Assembly (NCBI GenBank): GCA_015501595.1
Contig: JADNRX010000295.1
Location: 1-64,000 of the forward strand
Reading direction: 5' to 3'
Origin: Hymenopellis radicata
Taxonomy: Eukaryota; Basidiomycota; Agaricomycetes; Agaricales; Physalacriaceae
DNA: 64,000 nucleotides
Below the pieces are notes generated by a model that was not told the DNA's origin, ran no database searches, and was given only the letters and a program-made list of their open reading frames with translations. Shown here piece after piece: positions 22,582 through 34,186 of this stretch; the stretch's first letter is position 1; the number at the start of each line of letters is the position of its first letter. The position numbers and the translations under genes are program-made.

Positions 22582-24234
22582 TTGTTCACAACGGATACAA
22601 GGCAAAGTACACGTACAAGAGCCGGCTCTCTCGTTGATTCAGTCGACGATCCTGAGCGCATCTTGCACCCGCGCATCCGTACCAGGAACCAAGGCGAAGC
22701 ACTAGCACTCGAGGAACGCCTCGAGAACCTAGTCTTCCAACGGGCACTCACACCGCCACCTGAGTCGCCTGTATCTCCACCGTCTCCTTTGCCCTCACCG
22801 TTGCCGTCTCCGCCGAATTCATCTTCTTCCTCACAGTCCTTACCTGCGGCATCACCCCCATTTCATTCTCCGTTATTGCCGCCCGTATTTTCCGAAGAGC
22901 GCAGCTCTCCGCCTGCACCTTTCATTCCAATTTTATCTGAGCCTTTTGTGCTCCCACCTTCATTACCTATTCCCACATTTGTGCTGCTGCCCGAAGCTGC
23001 AGTACCCTTACCACCGTCACCGCCTCCACCCACACCAGCATCACTTCCACCGGTCATGGCAACTGGGCTCGGATCTCTGCCCACTCGTCGAAGTGATGAT
23101 GCCCCGCGCTTCCATTCTGGTCAAGCCGATGAGCTTGATGATTTCCTTCGCGAGTTTGAGGCACTTGCTACAGTGCACAGCCTCACGGATGAGGAGAAAG
23201 TTCATGGTGCTGTCCGCTACGCCGACAGCGAGGCTAAACGATTGTGGAAGTCCTCCGATGGCTACAATGATGATGTTACCAAATGTGACTGGGCCTTATT
23301 CAAGAAGGACCTCACCGACGTCTTCTATGCCTCCGCTCGGAAGGCAAACAAGTTTACCATGCGCAATCTTGAGGATCTTGTCAGACGAGCACGTCGGGAA
23401 CGTCTTGCAGATGAAGAAGATCTCGAGACCTACCACCGCGAGTTCACACCCATCGCGCGAGGCCTGAAGAAGAAAGGAACCATATCCGACAATGAGATGC
23501 AGCGATTCTTCTGGAAGGGCATCCACAAGTCTGTTCGCAGTCGCATCGAAGACCGTATCAGCCATGTCAATGTCAGCTGGGACCGTGACACACCTCCCAA
23601 GATTGAGGAAGTCATGTCTGCAGGTCGATGGGTCTTGAAGTCCCAATCCTATGATGAGGACTCCTCCGATGACGACGATGATGTGCGTTCACATCGGAAA
23701 TCTTCCCGGAAGGCCAAGAAAACAGACCGCTCTGACGATGAAGAAGAGCCTAAAGAAAAGCCTCAGTCCAAAGTTCAGACAAAGACTGTAGCTGTGGATG
23801 ACCTTACCGCGGCTCTCGAGAAGCTTAGTCTTGCTCAGACTACAGCCTTCCAGACAATGCTTCAGCCTCTTATCTCACAGGTGCAAGCACAAGCTTTCGC
23901 TGCAACAACATTCCAATATCAGAACCCAAAGTCCCATGGACAGCATACCTATACCTCCGGTTCTACGAGCAGTCAAAGGAGCTGCTACTTCTGTCATGGC
24001 CTTGGTCATGTCATATCCGACTGCAAGATTGTTGCTCTCTATATCAAGGCAGGCAGAGTTATCATCTCTGCCGAACGACTGGTTTGCTTCCCGGATGGCT
24101 CTCGTGTTCGTTATCATCCTCGTGGTCTCATTGGATCAGTCGACGAGGTATATGGCGGACCGCTCCCTACTCCTTCAAGCAGTGCTGCTGCCACTTCCGC
24201 CTCGACTAGCCAAGAGAAGACGCCGGGTTTTTAG
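22582..24234 (+). CDS. Retrotransposon Gag protein
   Basis: Structural protein forming virus-like particles. The open frame starts without an ATG; the first in-frame ATG is at 23,056, after a long Pro/Ser-rich stretch, so the true start is uncertain (non-AUG start, or the ATG). The central part has the retrotransposon-gag fold region with a helical segment around WALFKKDLTDVFY. A CCHC zinc knuckle, CYFCHGLGHVISDC (C-X2-C-X4-H-X4-C), lies near 23,980-24,030. The frame ends at TAG 24,232, directly after a slippery heptamer that would connect it to pol by a -1 shift. Confidence 0.85.
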   Translation: MFTTDTRQSTRTRAGSLVDSVDDPERILHPRIRTRNQGEALALEERLENLVFQRALTPPPESPVSPPSPLPSPLPSPPNSSSSSQSLPAASPPFHSPLLPPVFSEERSSPPAPFIPILSEPFVLPPSLPIPTFVLLPEAAVPLPPSPPPPTPASLPPVMATGLGSLPTRRSDDAPRFHSGQADELDDFLREFEALATVHSLTDEEKVHGAVRYADSEAKRLWKSSDGYNDDVTKCDWALFKKDLTDVFYASARKANKFTMRNLEDLVRRARRERLADEEDLETYHREFTPIARGLKKKGTISDNEMQRFFWKGIHKSVRSRIEDRISHVNVSWDRDTPPKIEEVMSAGRWVLKSQSYDEDSSDDDDDVRSHRKSSRKAKKTDRSDDEEEPKEKPQSKVQTKTVAVDDLTAALEKLSLAQTTAFQTMLQPLISQVQAQAFAATTFQYQNPKSHGQHTYTSGSTSSQRSCYFCHGLGHVISDCKIVALYIKAGRVIISAERLVCFPDGSRVRYHPRGLIGSVDEVYGGPLPTPSSSAAATSASTSQEKTPGF

Positions 24235-27200
24235 ACTGCACGGCGATTGACAGAGGCCATATCAGCATATCGGCTGCGACGATTGCTGAGGTGGTCGAGG
24301 AGGAGGAGGAGGAGGAGATTATCCTAGCCGAAGACGAGGATGCCGACAACGTATGGTGGGGATTTCTGCAAATGGATGCTGATGCAGAGGATTCCGAAGG
24401 AGATACTGCCGACGTTGCAGCTGTTACACGAGCTCAAGCAAAGAAGAAAGCATCAGAAACTACCGAGGTGGAGTCAGATACCACCAAGCTTCCCATTCCC
24501 AAGATTCCGTCCACTACGATTCCAAAGCCAATACCAGATATTCAGATTGAAGAGACGACTACGAACACTCCTGTTTCTGCGATTCCAAAGATACCCGATA
24601 ATACCAAGGAGGATCTAAATCCGCTATTCACCGAACGACGATACCAGTCAGACGAGCAAGGCCAGAAATTAGAGAAAGAAGTACTCACAGATGAGCCGCG
24701 TCGTCCTGCCTTCCGATTCCAGTCAAAACTCCATGATCCTACTGCCATATCGCGCGTCTACCAGCAGATGCTTGACACGCAAGTCACTATCCCAATTCGC
24801 GACCTATATGCTATCAGTCCCGATCTCCAGAAAGAAGCAGTCGCAAATGAACGTACTGTTCATGTTCCTATTCCCTCTATCGTCTCCAATGTCTCTTCCG
24901 CCGATCCGGGCAAAGACCCGCCACTTGCACTCGACTATTCCACCCCACTGCGTATCATTGACGTGGTGATTGCTGAAAAACCGCCCGAAGCCGCTCTTCT
25001 TGATGATGGATCTGAAATTTGTGTTATTCGCGCGGACTTCGCGAGCGAGCTTGGAGTCGACGTGAACAAGCATCGCACTATGCTTATGGAGACTGCTAAT
25101 GGCGCAAAGGAGCAGCTTCCTGGCTGTGCTGAGAAGTTAGCCATCATGGTTAATGGATTGAAAACATTTGCTCACGTGTTCGTCGTCCCCAATGCACCAT
25201 ATCGTATCCTGCTTGGTCGTCCGTGGCAGCGTGGTGTCCGTCTCCAAAAGTGGGAAACCGAGGATGGCGTATCGATCCGAATTTGGGGCCAGAAAGAGGA
25301 ATTCAGACAGAGCCGGATTGTCGTCACCAAGGAACGAGTGCGCCCAGCCGCGCAGGCCTATGGAATTTCGTGCATGATGGATGTGGTCGAAGCATGGCAG
25401 AGTGAACCGGGTCCGGCTAAGCCGATCCGATCACCGAGTGCTGATCTCCGGATATCTGCTGCACCTCCAGTCGTGCAGTCGTTACTTGCATCGACATTCT
25501 CATTCAATGAAGCTGGTGTTATGGTTTATAAAAGTGTGGCTAAGAAGGCTAACCCAGTCCCCGGTATCTTACCCGAACACGCAAAGATCAAACGTCACTT
25601 TCCTGAGGATCCTCTTGCCACTCTTCCGCCACTCTCTCCTGTCCCCGTCGAGTTCGTTCCCTCAGAACGGCTAACGACAGAACGACTCAAGTCTCTTGGA
25701 ATTCTTGAGAACACCTTTCTGAGCCCGTACGAACGTCAGATCGCGATCAATGTCCTGATGAACAACGCAGATGCCATCGCGTTTACTCCAGAAGAGCGGG
25801 GAACTATTCGAGATGATTATATCAGCCCTGCGATCATACCGCTTGTCGAGCACGTACCTTGGGTGCGTAAATCACTTCCGATTCCTCCTGGGATTCGTGA
25901 AGAAGTCCACCGTCAAGTCGAGGAGAAAGTTAGACTCAAGGTCTGGGAACCTTCAGATTCATCCTATCGAGTTCAGTGGTTCTGTGTCGCAAAGAAGGAT
26001 GGCAAGGTTAGAATTGTGGTCAACCCAGACGAGCTGAATCGACACACCATACGCACTACGGGACAGCCGCCACTGCCAGATCAGTACTGCGAACATGCAG
26101 CTGGCAGATCCATTATCACTCAACTGGATCTACTCTCAGGATACGATCAGTCACTGCTCGCCGTCGCATCAAGAGATCCACTCACAGTGGATACACATCT
26201 TGGTCCCATGCGTCTCCGTACTCTTCCCCAAGGATGGACAGGCTCCGTAAATATCTTCCACAACAACATTGCGTTCATTCTGCAGCACGAAACGGACATC
26301 GCACCAAATTTTATTGATGACATAAACGTCCTCGGTCCTCGAACACGATATGAGCTGCCTGATGGAGGGTACGAGACGATTCCAGGGTACCCTGATCTTC
26401 GAAAGTTTGTATGGGTACACCTGCTGGATGTCAATCGCGTGCTACACCGACTCAAACGCGCAGGACTTACCATTTCTGCCAGGAAGCTTCGCATGGCTGT
26501 CCCCGATGGTGTCGTGCTCGCTCAGCTATGCTCCTATGAGGGCCGTCTTCCCGAAGATCGTGCCGTCGTGAAGGTCAAGACCTGGCGTCCATGTCGAAAT
26601 GTCTCCCAAGTTCGCGGATTTCTCGGTATGGCGGGAACGGTCCGCATTTGGATTAAAGACTTTGCGGCTATGTCCCGTCCCTTGGTGTTCCTCACGATGA
26701 AGAATATTGTTTTTACCTGGAAGCAAGAACATCAGCTTGCAATGGATGCATTGAAGGAAGCTGTCATTACCTGCCCTGCTATTCGTCCCATTGATTACAC
26801 GTCCGGATTTGATGTTATCCTATCAGTCGACACGTCCTATATCGCTGCAGGTTATTCTCTCCAGCAACTCGATGCCAAAGCTCGGCGTCGCATCGCTCGT
26901 TTTGGATCTATCGCATGGTCGGAAGTCGAGACGCGTTACTCTCAGGCTAAGCTTGAGTTACGAGGTCTTTGGCGTGCTCTACTACACGCTATGCGAATTT
27001 ACCTGGTCGGACTTCAGCAATTTATCGTGGAGATGGATGCGAAATACATACGCGGTATGCTGAATCATCCCGATGTTCATCCAAACGCGTCCGTCAATCG
27101 TTGGATCGCGGCTATCTTGATGTTCAATTTCGAACTCGTTCATGTACCTGCCGAGAAATTCAAAGGACCTGACGGATTGTCAAGACGCGAGCCAACGGAC

Positions 27201-28793
27201 GACGACGGAGACATACCTGATGAAGAAGCCGAAGATTGGATTGATGATGAAGTGTTGGGCTGCACCGTGTGGGTAGCAGCATTCTTCCAGAGCGAGGTTG
27301 TTGGTGCTGCTGTTCAGATTGTGTTCACACACGCAGGAGAATCTCCAAAAGCTCTAGCATTGGCAACAGTTACAGAAGACTCTATCTCGATCCCACGAAC
27401 AACTGACCTCGAGCAGCGCGACGCGCAGCTCGAGGACATCCAGTATTACCTCGCAAATCTTAAATGCCCTCCATCCGTTCCAGTTTCGAAGCTGCCAGTC
27501 TTGCAGCAGCGCTCTCGTCCTTTTTTCGTGGCCAACAGTCGTCTATTTCGTCGAGATCGTGGTGGCCGGCACCAGCTAGTCATCCACAGTCCCAGTCGTC
27601 TTGCTATCCTCCGAAGTGCTCATGATGGGCTTGGTCATCGCCGCGGATTCTATCCAATACGTCGTCGAATTGCCGATCGCTTCTGGTGGCCGGGTATGGA
27701 CGTCGACATTGCGTGGTACCTGAAGACGTGTCATGAATGTCAGCTCGAGTCGACAGAGCACGTACGTCTACCGCCGAAGATATCCATGCCCGCTGGATTA
27801 TTCCAAAAATGCCACATCGACACGATGCATATGCCTAAGGCTGGAGGATATCAGTACATCATCCAAGGCCGCTGTAGCCTTACTCACTGGCCAGAATTTC
27901 GTATGCTCCGTTCAGAGACCGGCGAGACAGTTGGTCAGTTCATTTTTGAGGAGATCCTATGTCGTTGGGGCGGAGTCGCGGAGTTCCTCGTCACGGACAA
28001 TGGTCCACCTATGGTCGCCGCCCTCGACTATCTCGGTCGCAAGTACGGCATTCATCATATCCGTATATCTGCCTATAACTCGCAAGCAAACGGAATCGTC
28101 GAAGTCAGCCATCGTCCTATTCGGGATGCGCTAAAGAAGCTATGTGAAGGAAATGAAAAAGCGTGGCCGTCAAAAACACACCTTGTCTTCTGGGCAGATC
28201 GTGTCACTACCTCGCGCAGGACGCGCCATTCTCCGTTCTACGCGACTCACGGCATCGAGCCGTTACTTCCATTCGATGTCTTGCTGGCCCAGTTCCTGTT
28301 CCCTGATGTTACTGGGAAGTTATCCGATGCAGATCTCCTGTACATGCGCGCCCGTCAGCTTGAACGACGAGATGAAGACATCGCTCACCTTCGACAACGC
28401 GTTATCGACGCGAGATTTAAATCCATCGCTGACTTTGAGCGCCGTTTCGCTAACACCATCCACGACTATAACTTCCAACCCGGTGCCCTTGTCCTCGTCC
28501 TGAACAAGAAGATAGAAGTCGGCACAAATCGAAAGTTTCGTCCCCGCTATTTCGGTCCTATGGTTGTCGTCCGCAGGACGAAAGGTGGCGCGTATTTCCT
28601 CGCTGAGCTGAACGGCGTCGTTTCCAGACTCAAGTTCGCCGCGTTCCGTCTAATTCCATACTATCCGCGGTCCAGGAAGATCTTGAAGGTCACGGAATTT
28701 GTAGATCCAGCCGACCTTGCTGGCATCGCAGATGATGGCGAGGTCGACGAAGACGTGGCACTCGATGGTGATAGAGCGGAGAAGAGCAGATAA
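24210..28793 (+). CDS. Retrotransposon Pol polyprotein
   Basis: The frame is open from 24,210, overlapping the end of gag by 25 nt in the -1 frame, and has no ATG near its start. Domains in order: acidic linker; aspartic protease with active site LLDDGSEI near 24,998 (DDG instead of the usual DTG or DSG); reverse transcriptase with LDLLSGYDQ (about 26,125) and catalytic FIDD (about 26,310); RNase H with VDTS, KLELRG and EMDAKY; integrase with an HHCC finger (H-X4-H near 27,620, C-X2-C near 27,730) and a DDE triad (IDTMHM, TDNGP, GIVEV; D-X34-E); then an RYFGPMVV segment of GPY/F type. No internal stop is present. Confidence 0.93.
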   Translation, partial: PREDAGFLDCTAIDRGHISISAATIAEVVEEEEEEEIILAEDEDADNVWWGFLQMDADAEDSEGDTADVAAVTRAQAKKKASETTEVESDTTKLPIPKIPSTTIPKPIPDIQIEETTTNTPVSAIPKIPDNTKEDLNPLFTERRYQSDEQGQKLEKEVLTDEPRRPAFRFQSKLHDPTAISRVYQQMLDTQVTIPIRDLYAISPDLQKEAVANERTVHVPIPSIVSNVSSADPGKDPPLALDYSTPLRIIDVVIAEKPPEAALLDDGSEICVIRADFASELGVDVNKHRTMLMETANGAKEQLPGCAEKLAIMVNGLKTFAHVFVVPNAPYRILLGRPWQRGVRLQKWETEDGVSIRIWGQKEEFRQSRIVVTKERVRPAAQAYGISCMMDVVEAWQSEPGPAKPIRSPSADLRISAAPPVVQSLLASTFSFNEAGVMVYKSVAKKANPVPGILPEHAKIKRHFPEDPLATLPPLSPVPVEFVPSERLTTERLKSLGILENTFLSPYERQIAINVLMNNADAIAFTPEERGTIRDDYISPAIIPLVEHVPWVRKSLPIPPGIREEVHRQVEEKVRLKVWEPSDSSYRVQWFCVAKKDGKVRIVVNPDELNRHTIRTTGQPPLPDQYCEHAAGRSIITQLDLLSGYDQSLLAVASRDPLTVDTHLGPMRLRTLPQGWTGSVNIFHNNIAFILQHETDIAPNFIDDINVLGPRTRYELPDGGYETIPGYPDLRKFVWVHLLDVNRVLHRLKRAGLTISARKLRMAVPDGVVLAQLCSYEGRLPEDRAVVKVKTWRPCRNVSQVRGFLGMAGTVRIWIKDFAAMSRPLVFLTMKNIVFTWKQEHQLAMDALKEAVITCPAIRPIDYTSGFDVILSVDTSYIAAGYSLQQLDAKARRRIARFGSIAWSEVETRYSQAKLELRGLWRALLHAMRIYLVGLQQFIVEMDAKYIRGMLNHPDVHPNASVNRWIAAILMFNFELVHVPAEKFKGPDGLSRREPTDDDGDIPDEEAEDWIDDEVLGCTVWVAAFFQSEVVGAAVQIVFTHAGESPKALALATVTEDSISIPRTTDLEQRDAQLEDIQYYLANLKCPPSVPVSKLPVLQQRSRPFFVANSRLFRRDRGGRHQLVIHSPSRLAILRSAHDGLGHRRGFYPIRRRIADRFWWPGMDVDIAWYLKTCHECQLESTEHVRLPPKISMPAGLFQKCHIDTMHMPKAGGYQYIIQGRCSLTHWPEFRMLRSETGETVGQFIFEEILCRWGGVAEFLVTDNGPPMVAALDYLGRKYGIHHIRISAYNSQANGIVEVSHRPIRDALKKLCEGNEKAWPSKTHLVFWADRVTTSRRTRHSPFYATHGIEPLLPFDVLLAQFLFPDVTGKLSDADLLYMRARQLERRDEDIAHLRQRVIDARFKSIADFERRFANTIHDYNFQPGALVLVLNKKIEVGTNRKFRPRYFGPMVVVRRTKGGAYFLAELNGVVSRLKFAAFRLIPYYPRSRKILKVTEFVDPADLAGIADDGEVDEDVALDGDRAEKSR
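24225..24231 (+). promoter_or_regulatory. -1 ribosomal frameshift site (gag to pol)
   Basis: The heptamer G GGT TTT fits the X XXY YYZ slippery pattern in the gag frame and is followed at once by the gag stop TAG. A -1 slip continues as TTT TTA GAC into the open pol frame. The short 25-nt overlap of the two frames leaves little room for any other site. Confidence 0.7.
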
Positions 28794-28872
28794 GCGGATC
28801 AGAAGTGACACGCGATGATGATAAGATACCCGTCGATCAACCAGGAGGTTGATATTCAAAGTTTGTATGGGA

Positions 28873-29084
28873 TGTAGAGCACTGACGTGCTCTGCGCGCA
28901 CAGCGCGATGGAGACAGGTCCTAGACCTGTCCAGTACCTATGCCTCAGACTATACCTAGCCTCATTCCAGACACATGTAGATTCCTAGCTAGTATACATA
29001 CTATCACACCACTAATATATCTATCTTTCTTCCACTCATCACAGTCCGATAGTCTCTGTTCTCCCCGAGAACAGTGCACTTACA
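28873..29084 (+). repeat. 3' LTR
   Basis: 212 bp, identical to the 5' LTR except one base. The sequence just upstream (GTATGGGA) is a poor polypurine tract; a purine-rich stretch lies further off near 28,770-28,790. Confidence 0.95.
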
Positions 29085-29949
29085 GTGGAGAACCTGAAGC
29101 AGCGCCCGATATTGAGCTTGCAGGGGCTTGGGGTGCGCTTGAATGGCCTGCCGTCGCCGAGGGTGTCGCCTCGTCCGTCGCCCTTGTTGATGGGCTCGAC
29201 TATAGAAGAGGAGGACCCGTCGACGCCGCGAATTGACAAGGGCAAGGCCAAGGCGGAACCGGAGTTTGAGAAGGTGTTGAGTCCGACGAGTGCGTTGATG
29301 AACACCAACGACAAGGAGGAGGATGAAGACTCGGAGGGCAAGAAGTTTCCCAGTGTCATTCCGGATGAGGGTGAAGAGGGGGATGACGAGGAAGATGAGA
29401 ACATTGTTGAGCATCGGTGAGTGCTTTTTAAGACATGCAGGCTTTTCGCTGAATTGTTTCTTAGGTCCCGGAGCTGGGTTGCAGAGGAGGGAGAAGTGTT
29501 CAGGAAGGGTGCTGTCCTGCTTGGTCCAGAGGAGATGGAAGGAGAATATGCTGGAGAGGAACTGCGAAAAGAGGTCGGTTCCCCTATATCTGAAAGTTGA
29601 CGTTGTATTAACCAGTTATGCACAGCTCCTTGAAGCAATGGTCGAGCGACCTCCACCACGGCCTATACTTACGGACGAGGACTCGCAACCTGGGAGTCCA
29701 CTCAGCGGAAGTCCACTCAGTGGAAGCCCACACCCGGAGAAGGAGGAGGAGCCTCAGCCGCCGCCACCGCGGCCGTACATTGCGCGCACGCGGAGCTCGA
29801 GCTCGTCGATTATGAGCCTGGTCGCGACGACGACGACAACGCCGGTGGGGAGTCCGCCGCCGGGGAGTCCGATACCTACGGTTGTGTCGAGCCCGAGTCC
29901 CAAGGTCAGTTTGGGCCCGTCGCTGTCGAGGATCCAGCAGGAGCCGTAG
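29085..29949 (+). pseudogene. LRR copy 2, 3' portion after the retrotransposon
   Basis: Continues exon 6 after the GTGG duplication (to 29,416), then exons 29465-29573 and 29626-29949, in frame with the 5' portion and with the stop TAG at the same place as copy 1. The donor after exon 7 is GTCGGT, weaker than the GTGCGG of copies 1 and 3. The acidic tract and Ser/Pro-rich tail are intact, so removing the element would give an open gene. Confidence 0.8.
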
Positions 29950-30794
29950 CCTTGATGGCCAGCAAGTATATTATACGGATACACATACACACTTACTTAC
30001 ATCGTTCTAACTTTTATAAATTATGCGGAGGACGCTTCTGATACCTTTCGACGTTGGTTGTGAGTTTTCGTGGGGTGCATTGCGTGCGTTACCACTCCGA
30101 CTGCCTTGCCTGACGCTGGACATGGGACATGTCCCGCCCCTTCTTCGACATCCTCTCACCCCGCGTGCACCCAAATTCAACTGGGGCGTATTTGATGGGG
30201 AGGTGCGGGAAGACGTCCGCTTCAACTTGAAGCCACATCGCGGTTAGTAGTTAATCTACTAGTTGACTAAACTCGCCAAGTGCAGTAGTCTACGATGAAA
30301 TACACTAAACACACCGAGTCAGTCAGATCCGAATTTGGACAATGTTTGAAGCTTACCTCTTCAGAAATCTGCAAAACCAACCTATCAATACTCGCGAGAA
30401 GAAGACACCACGAGTGAAATCCCAAGTCGGCCTCATTGCTCCCTCCCGTCTTGATGCCACGACTCTGAGAAGCGGTGAGTGAGTAAAACCGCAAACAACA
30501 GAGAAACGTACAGGGCGCGTTTGAAGGAGTTTATCGCGGCGAATCGAAATGAAAACGGTGGTCAACTCAGCGTAAATCTGTTAAAGTGTTAGTCAACAAA
30601 CTAGAAACAATTGTGACTCCCACCTACTGAATGAGAAGCAGACCGTGCAGTGAAGATCAAACCAGTACTCCATTCGGAATCGTGAGCTGCTCGGTTTAAC
30701 AGTCGCTAGACATAACAAGTTAGTCAAGTCCAACATCAAACGATGGTCGAAACATACCATTCGAGATATCCGATTCGCGTGTGAGGACTCCACA

Positions 30795-30851
30795 CCAGAA
30801 GGGAGTCGCGAGCAATGCGAGCCAGCGGCGCAGGCCGCTGCTCCCTTCTGG
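30795..30851. repeat. 57-nt three-way-junction element, copy B
   Basis: Same three stems as at 11,660. One stem base changes C to T (CGCGA to TGCGA), which keeps pairing as a G-U wobble in RNA; one loop base also changes. Confidence 0.7.
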
Positions 30852-33800
30852 CAGCCTCGCGAGACGATGACACAAAGAGTGAGATGACACCAACTCGTCA
30901 TCGTAGCCCGTCTTGATGCCGCGGTTCTACGAAGCGGTGAATGATTAACAGTATCCAGCGAACGTACCAGTTGATGAAGGCGTCGAACAGTAAGTCTATT
31001 GAAGTGTTAGTCTATGCGGCAAAGGTAAGACTTCAACATACCGAAAGTACGCAAGGCGACTCGCGACGAGTGGTCTGAAGGATGCGAGGTTCACCTCGCT
31101 CATCAGAAGAACTGTTGCTCGAGTCAGGACGGGAACAGGATCAACAACTTGTAGATACTTACCCTGAACAATCAGGGCACAAGACGTCGATGAAGACGAG
31201 GCGCAAGTCGTGTCGAAGGGTGTCAAGTCTTCAGCCATCTTGTCAGTGACATGAATGAACAAAACACAAGCACATACCTAGGTAGTCAGTCCCTTCAAGT
31301 CGGCCCTCGAGATGGTTGTTGAAATCATTGTCGGAGTCTTCGTTGATCTCCACAGGGTATATGAGTCCGGCGTCTTGAGTGGGTCGTGGGACAGAGTCAA
31401 GTCGTAGACCCAAGGTACCATCGCATCTACACTTGTATCATTAGTACTCCGAGTCTGTGAAGGCGATGAACCGAAACGTACCAAAAGCAAATCCTACGCG
31501 TAACGCAATCCTTGAGATAGTTGACGGAATCTTGACAGAGTTCGAACATTCTAAAGAAACGGGTCTTGTTGGAGTAGATCTAAGTCAGACTTGTCAGTCT
31601 GCCTCCAAGACTCCGATTAACGAATGACTCACCAAATAGTTTAATTGGACTGAATGAAAAGAAGACATACAAGTACGATAGATAACTACACTACAACCGA
31701 TAACAACATCCCAGAGGCCAACGAACATATCTTCATGCTGGAACGAGGTCCTGTCATATCCGGTCAGTTATACTCGGTTTGGAAGAGAACACGGCTCACT
31801 TACCCATCCACAGCAATAACGTCAACACGCCTCTACGATTAGGTCGACGAATCATGATCCCCTTCACAGTCATAATTCCGGCACATCACCAACTGTTACT
31901 CCGAGAGCCAGACGACGTCGAGCGAGCCCGCCGTTACTCCAAGAACCATTACGACAGCATACTAACAGTCATGTCATTCGCAAATGTCTCGTCGACTGTT
32001 GTGCCAGTACGCTAAAGGTCGAGGTAAGTTCGTGAGGAAACCATCAAAATTGGAAACCTCACCAAGTGACAAGGAGCGATCCGACATGGCCTACGGCCTC
32101 TCCAGGATAATGCCCTTTGATACATCGAAGGGTCGAAGTAGTCGGCGTCATGTTCATCGTCCCGAACATACCACCAGTCACGACTCCGAAATTCAGACAA
32201 CGTACAATGGGCCCGCCGTTACCCCCAGGAGTATGACGAAAGCATAAGGGTTATTCTCGCGCATCACCTGAACTCCTCGTACGTTGCAGTGGGACCCGAG
32301 CATGATCTAACAGAAATATTTTAGTTCAAGCAGAAATGGACCAATTTGTTAAACCTCACCAGACAAGAAATAGAGCGACAGCCAGACGAGCTTCAGCCCA
32401 TAGACGACACCACTAGGGTGATATCCTGCGAGACATCGGGGAGCCTTCGAAGTCGCAGTCGAACTTGACATCACGACACGTTTCGCGCCGGAGTGGCGTT
32501 GGGCGAAGCGGGTGAGCGTATGTAGCGATGGAGTCCACGGAGGAAAGCAGTAGGCCTTTGATCTTGATGCCCGCCAAAGCTTGAGATTGTCGAGTCTAGT
32601 CAGGAATTTGTTAGTGTTGAGAAGTGTTGATAAATCTGGACATACATACCGTGGACGAAGGAGGGCGCGTAGGCGGCCCATACTTTGTAGGAAACATGTG
32701 TGCCATATAGACCCTCGAATAACAAAGTCAGTCGAGACCCCGCACGTTGTCTTCCCGCCGCGCCGACGCTCATCGCGCCAAACCCAATGAGGACATGATA
32801 GGCCCCGCGGCCGGCGGCGGGAAAGGCAGAGTAGGACCGTAGTCAGTAGATAACGAGGTCTGTGTAGACCATGCTGGCACAAGCAAAGCCTAGAGGTTGT
32901 CTTTAAAACGAAAGTCAACATATTGCAAAATCGGTCAGACAACAGAACTCACCGAATGAGAATGGGAGCAGCCGTAGCTCCAGGGGCTTGTAGACGCACT
33001 CTCATGCATACCGACTCATGAGCCGTCAAACCATTATAGCACGAAACTATGCTGACGGCGCCCCACCGAGTCCCGTACTCCCGAGGGCGGAATCGCGTCC
33101 AGTCGTCGCGTCCACGATGTCGGTGCTGTATTGACAGCACAATACGTATCTATAGCTGACTGTGCATCGACACAGTGGGTGCATTGAGGTAGGAAGGCGT
33201 TCTGAAATGAAAATTTAACACCTGGTGATTTGAGTATCAAAATGAAAGCAATACTTACCCCCATTCAAGAAGACGTCTGTGATGCTCTGGGTCGCTGCGA
33301 ACATTCTCCAGCATTGCCGATGTCCATGAGAGGAGTCCACTTTGGCCAAATAGCGCGAGACCGAAGGCATGTCTAGCAGACGCCATTGGGTATTTGTCGG
33401 AAGCATCGCGTCCATAACGGGAGGAGACCGTCTTCATTTCAGTGCCCGTATATCTATTGAGTGAACGAGATGTTGTCCCCAGAACGGTCCGCATTGTGGT
33501 CGCCAGGTTTGAAAGTTGGACATGTTCTCTGCAGCGACGATAACGACGACGGCGGCGGCGAACGACGAGCCGCCAAAAGAAAGGCAAGAGACGTTGAAGA
33601 GGGTGACGGAGATGCTATCCACACGTCTGGGAAGTCGCCGCGGGTCGGTTCAAGACGTGTCAAAATCTGATCATGGTGGTAAGAGGAGAGATCGGAAGCA
33701 GGCAGAACCGATCAAACATACCGTTCGCTGTCCGGAAACATTCTGGTTTGAGGATGCCCTATAAGAGGGTTAGACTGGTGCTGAAATGAGTTAAATGAGT

Positions 33801-34186
33801 CGTACCTCTATGTACGACTGAGTTCAAGCAATCGCGGAGCAAAATACTATGCTTCAAAATGAGGTTAGTATAGGGAACCGACGAGACTCGCAAGACTAAC
33901 CTATAAAATTCGAAACGAGGACTAGATGGACTGTAGTAGTAGCCTAAAGAGAGTGTTAATATTGTGAGGATAATATGAAAAGCAAAGACTTGCCTCGAAT
34001 GGTGAAATGATACTATAAAAATGGTCAGTCGACCTCAAGGAAACGAAGCGAGAAGCTTACCTTGCATAGGCAGAGGTCAAGTAGTATCAATAAGTGCAAG
34101 AGTATAGTGTAGAAAGCCTAAGAAGCGCGAATGAGAGGAAATGTGGCGGATGGAGGAATGATAACAACTCACCGAACGTCCGCCCC

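Larger units (their letters stand above)
22319..29084 (+). mobile_element. Ty3-type LTR retrotransposon, apparently intact
   Basis: A 6,766-bp element with two 212-bp LTRs starting TGTAG and ending TTACA, flanked by a 4-bp target duplication GTGG (22,315-22,318 and 29,085-29,088). It lies in the coding exon of LRR copy 2. Inside are gag (22,582-24,234) and pol (24,210-28,793) in the order protease, reverse transcriptase, RNase H, integrase, which is the Ty3 order. Both frames are open throughout and the LTRs differ at one base, so insertion is recent. A chromodomain is not evident. Confidence 0.95.

Noticed and set aside
32349..32942. 197-codon minus-strand open frame, identical at 44,674-45,267
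   Set aside because: It crosses candidate splice sites, is broken in unit A, and its identity in B and C is explained by recent copying.
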